The notes under the pieces were generated by a model that was not told the DNA's origin, searched no databases, and saw only the letters and a list, made by a program, of their open reading frames with translations. This document shows positions 39,983 to 41,182 of a stretch of DNA of 41,182 nt, piece by piece (the stretch's first letter is position 1; every line of letters starts with the position of its first letter). The DNA comes from Bacteroidales bacterium (GTDB taxonomy: Bacteria; Bacteroidota; Bacteroidia; Bacteroidales; JAOZVK01). The stretch covers positions 1 through 41,182 of the forward strand of contig JAOZVK010000003.1 of NCBI GenBank assembly GCA_029938185.1, written 5' to 3'. The position numbers were made by a program, and so were the translations under genes.

Positions 39983-40020
39983 AAATCCTGTTAATCCTGT
40001 AAATCCTGTCAAAAAAAACC
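39983..40020. repeat. Short tandem repeat between cas4 and cas1
   Basis: AAATCCTGTTAATCCTGT, then AAATCCTGTC and AACCTGTC: four imperfect TCCTGT/ACCTGT units, the first 18 bp identical to positions 17-34. It looks like simple repeat expansion. It is not a CRISPR array, since there are no spacers. Confidence 0.5.
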
Positions 40021-40056
40021 TGTCAAAAAAATCCCTAAAAGAAAAATACTCAAATC

Positions 40057-41061
40057 ATGAAAAATAGTTATTATTTATTTAATCCAGGACGTTTAACTCG
40101 CAAGGATAATACATTGAAATTTACGCCGGTTGACAAGGAAGGCAAAGAGCAAAAGCCAAGATATTTGCCTGTTGAACAGGTTGGTGAATTATATATCTTC
40201 GGTTCGATTGATGCAAATAGTGCGATGTACAATTTCTTAGGAAAAAACGATATATCTGTACATTTTTTCGATTATTACGAAAATTATACTGGTTCGTTTC
40301 AGCCAAGAAAAAAATTATTATCAGGTAAAATGCTTGTAGCACAAACAAAAGCATATTTAAACAAAAAAATGCGTGTAGAAATAGCCAAAAAGTTTATTGA
40401 TGGAGCAAGTTATAATATGCTTAAAAATTTGCAATATTATAATAGAAGAGGCAAGGAACTGGAAAGCATTATTGAATATGTAGAAAAGTATAGAAATAAG
40501 CTGAATGAAATAAAAGAAATAGACGAACTGATGGGCTTGGAAGGTAATATTAGAAAAACTTACTACGAGGGTTTTGATTTAATATTAAATAATCATAATA
40601 TGGAAGGACGAAGTATGCGACCACCGCAAAATCCTGTTAATGCCTTGATTTCGTTTGGTAATATGATGTGCTATTCGCAGTGTATTAGGGCTATACATCA
40701 AACACAACTTGATGCTACAATAAGTTTTTTGCATAGTCCGGGCGACCGCAGATATTCGCTTTCGTTGGATCTTGCCGAAATTTTTAAACCAATTTTGGTA
40801 GATAGAGTTATTTTTAAAGTGCTAAATAAGGGTATGATAAAGAAACAAGATTTTGATAGTAAGGTGGGTAGTGTATTATTAAAAAATAAAGCAAAGCAAA
40901 TTTTTATTAAGGCTTTTGATGGCAGACTTTCGGAAACTATTATGCATAGAGCACTTAATAAGAATGTTAGCTATAAGCATTTAATAAAACTGGAATGTTA
41001 CAAATTGCAAAAAGTGTTATTGAAAATAGGTGAATATAAACCATTTAAGATATGGTGGTAG
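40057..41061 (+). CDS. cas1: Cas1 integrase
   Basis: Metal-dependent integrase that inserts new spacers together with Cas2. The 334-residue protein starts [20 protein letters not shown], typical of type I-B Cas1. It has the conserved [14 protein letters not shown] and the catalytic residues E ([10 protein letters not shown], about 162), H ([20 protein letters not shown], about 226) and D/E (about 238/241). The C-terminal [24 protein letters not shown] is also standard. The ATG at 40057 gives the normal N-terminus. No cas2 follows in the remaining 121 bp, where one would expect it at once. Confidence 0.97.
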   Translation: MKNSYYLFNPGRLTRKDNTLKFTPVDKEGKEQKPRYLPVEQVGELYIFGSIDANSAMYNFLGKNDISVHFFDYYENYTGSFQPRKKLLSGKMLVAQTKAYLNKKMRVEIAKKFIDGASYNMLKNLQYYNRRGKELESIIEYVEKYRNKLNEIKEIDELMGLEGNIRKTYYEGFDLILNNHNMEGRSMRPPQNPVNALISFGNMMCYSQCIRAIHQTQLDATISFLHSPGDRRYSLSLDLAEIFKPILVDRVIFKVLNKGMIKKQDFDSKVGSVLLKNKAKQIFIKAFDGRLSETIMHRALNKNVSYKHLIKLECYKLQKVLLKIGEYKPFKIWW

Positions 41062-41182
41062 TAAGGAGTTAAAAACTAAAAGTTAAAAGCTAAAAGTTTG
41101 TTCCCTTTATTTATTTGTAATATTAAGTACTTAAATGTTGCACAAAAATCTTCAATTATTCATATATGTATCAGATATTGAG
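41062..41182. other. Window edge after cas1
   Basis: Contains short repeats of the form TTAAAAACTAAAAG and TTAAAAGCTAAAAG. An ATG at 41135 opens a frame that stays open to the edge (MLHKNLQLFIYVSDIE). It could be the start of cas2 or another gene, but 16 codons are too few to decide. Confidence 0.3.

Noticed and set aside
39983-40035. AATCCTGT/ACCTGTC units before cas1 as a CRISPR array or leader
   Set aside because: Units are 8-10 bp without spacers, and the same motif is found at 17-34 far from cas genes.
41135-41182. Start of cas2
   Set aside because: The frame is open to the edge but 16 codons carry no recognisable Cas2 motif, and the gap after cas1 is wider than usual.

Overview
The window is very AT-rich, has Bacteroidetes-style -7 promoter boxes (TAnnTTTG), and carries Bacteroidetes-type small palindromic repeats and Y1-transposase debris. 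I read it as a chromosomal segment of a Bacteroidetes bacterium. The left 5 kb is ordinary chromosome: a chemotaxis receptor on the minus strand, a small membrane-anchored protein, greA and a HIT-family hydrolase. The intergenic DNA there holds fragments of an SPFH/band-7 gene and probably of a transposase.

From about 6 kb to the right edge the window is a large CRISPR-Cas island with four separate Class 1 type I effector modules, all on the plus strand. Module A (6.0-15.4 kb) is type I-B: cas8b-cas7-[AbiE toxin-antitoxin insertion]-cas5-small Cys-rich ORF-cas6-cas3. Its AbiEii gene is frameshifted, and its Cas6 is frameshifted in the C-terminal glycine loop. Module B (16.1-19.6 kb) is a three-gene cas8a-like/cas7(DevR-like)/cas5 effector with no cas3 or cas6 of its own. 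Module C (21.3-29.7 kb) is type I-D: a WYL regulator, cas10d with an N-terminal HD site, csc2, csc1, cas3' and cas6. Module D (30.0-37.0 kb) is a second type I-B set: cas6-cas8b-cas7-cas5-cas3. One adaptation module, cas4-cas1, lies at 39.3-41.1 kb. No cas2 and no CRISPR array are visible before the window ends.

The most interesting signal is a pair of crRNA-like elements, at about 15.49-15.56 kb and 29.94-30.03 kb. Both contain GGAATTGAAAA, which looks like the 3' half of a type I-B CRISPR repeat with its 5' handle. A short AT-rich guide follows, then TTTAATYGAACCAT, which looks like the 5' half of such a repeat. Each core is enclosed by its own locus-specific 10-14 bp stem and ends in a T-run. 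In both, the first 10-11 nt of the guide are repeated exactly just upstream, directly after CCT and in the same register, in or beside the promoter that would transcribe the element. This is the architecture expected of CreR/CreA-type guide RNAs, which use Cascade for PAM-dependent partial-match repression. One element precedes the module D operon. The other precedes a small ORF resembling the barnase/EndoU/colicin/RelE (BECR) RNase fold, just ahead of module B, so a CRISPR-regulated toxin-antitoxin unit is possible.

The island has been heavily rearranged. A dispersed element of about 105 bp is present in at least eight places in both orientations. A small Cys-rich ORF occurs three times, two copies encoding identical proteins. 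Fragments of a REP-type Y1 transposase sit beside families of 13-nt hairpins. There are two microhomology junctions, a near-identical cas6 duplication limited to the coding sequence, and a duplicated structured leader in front of both cas8a and the WYL regulator gene. All functional statements come from motif recognition and family knowledge; no database search was possible.
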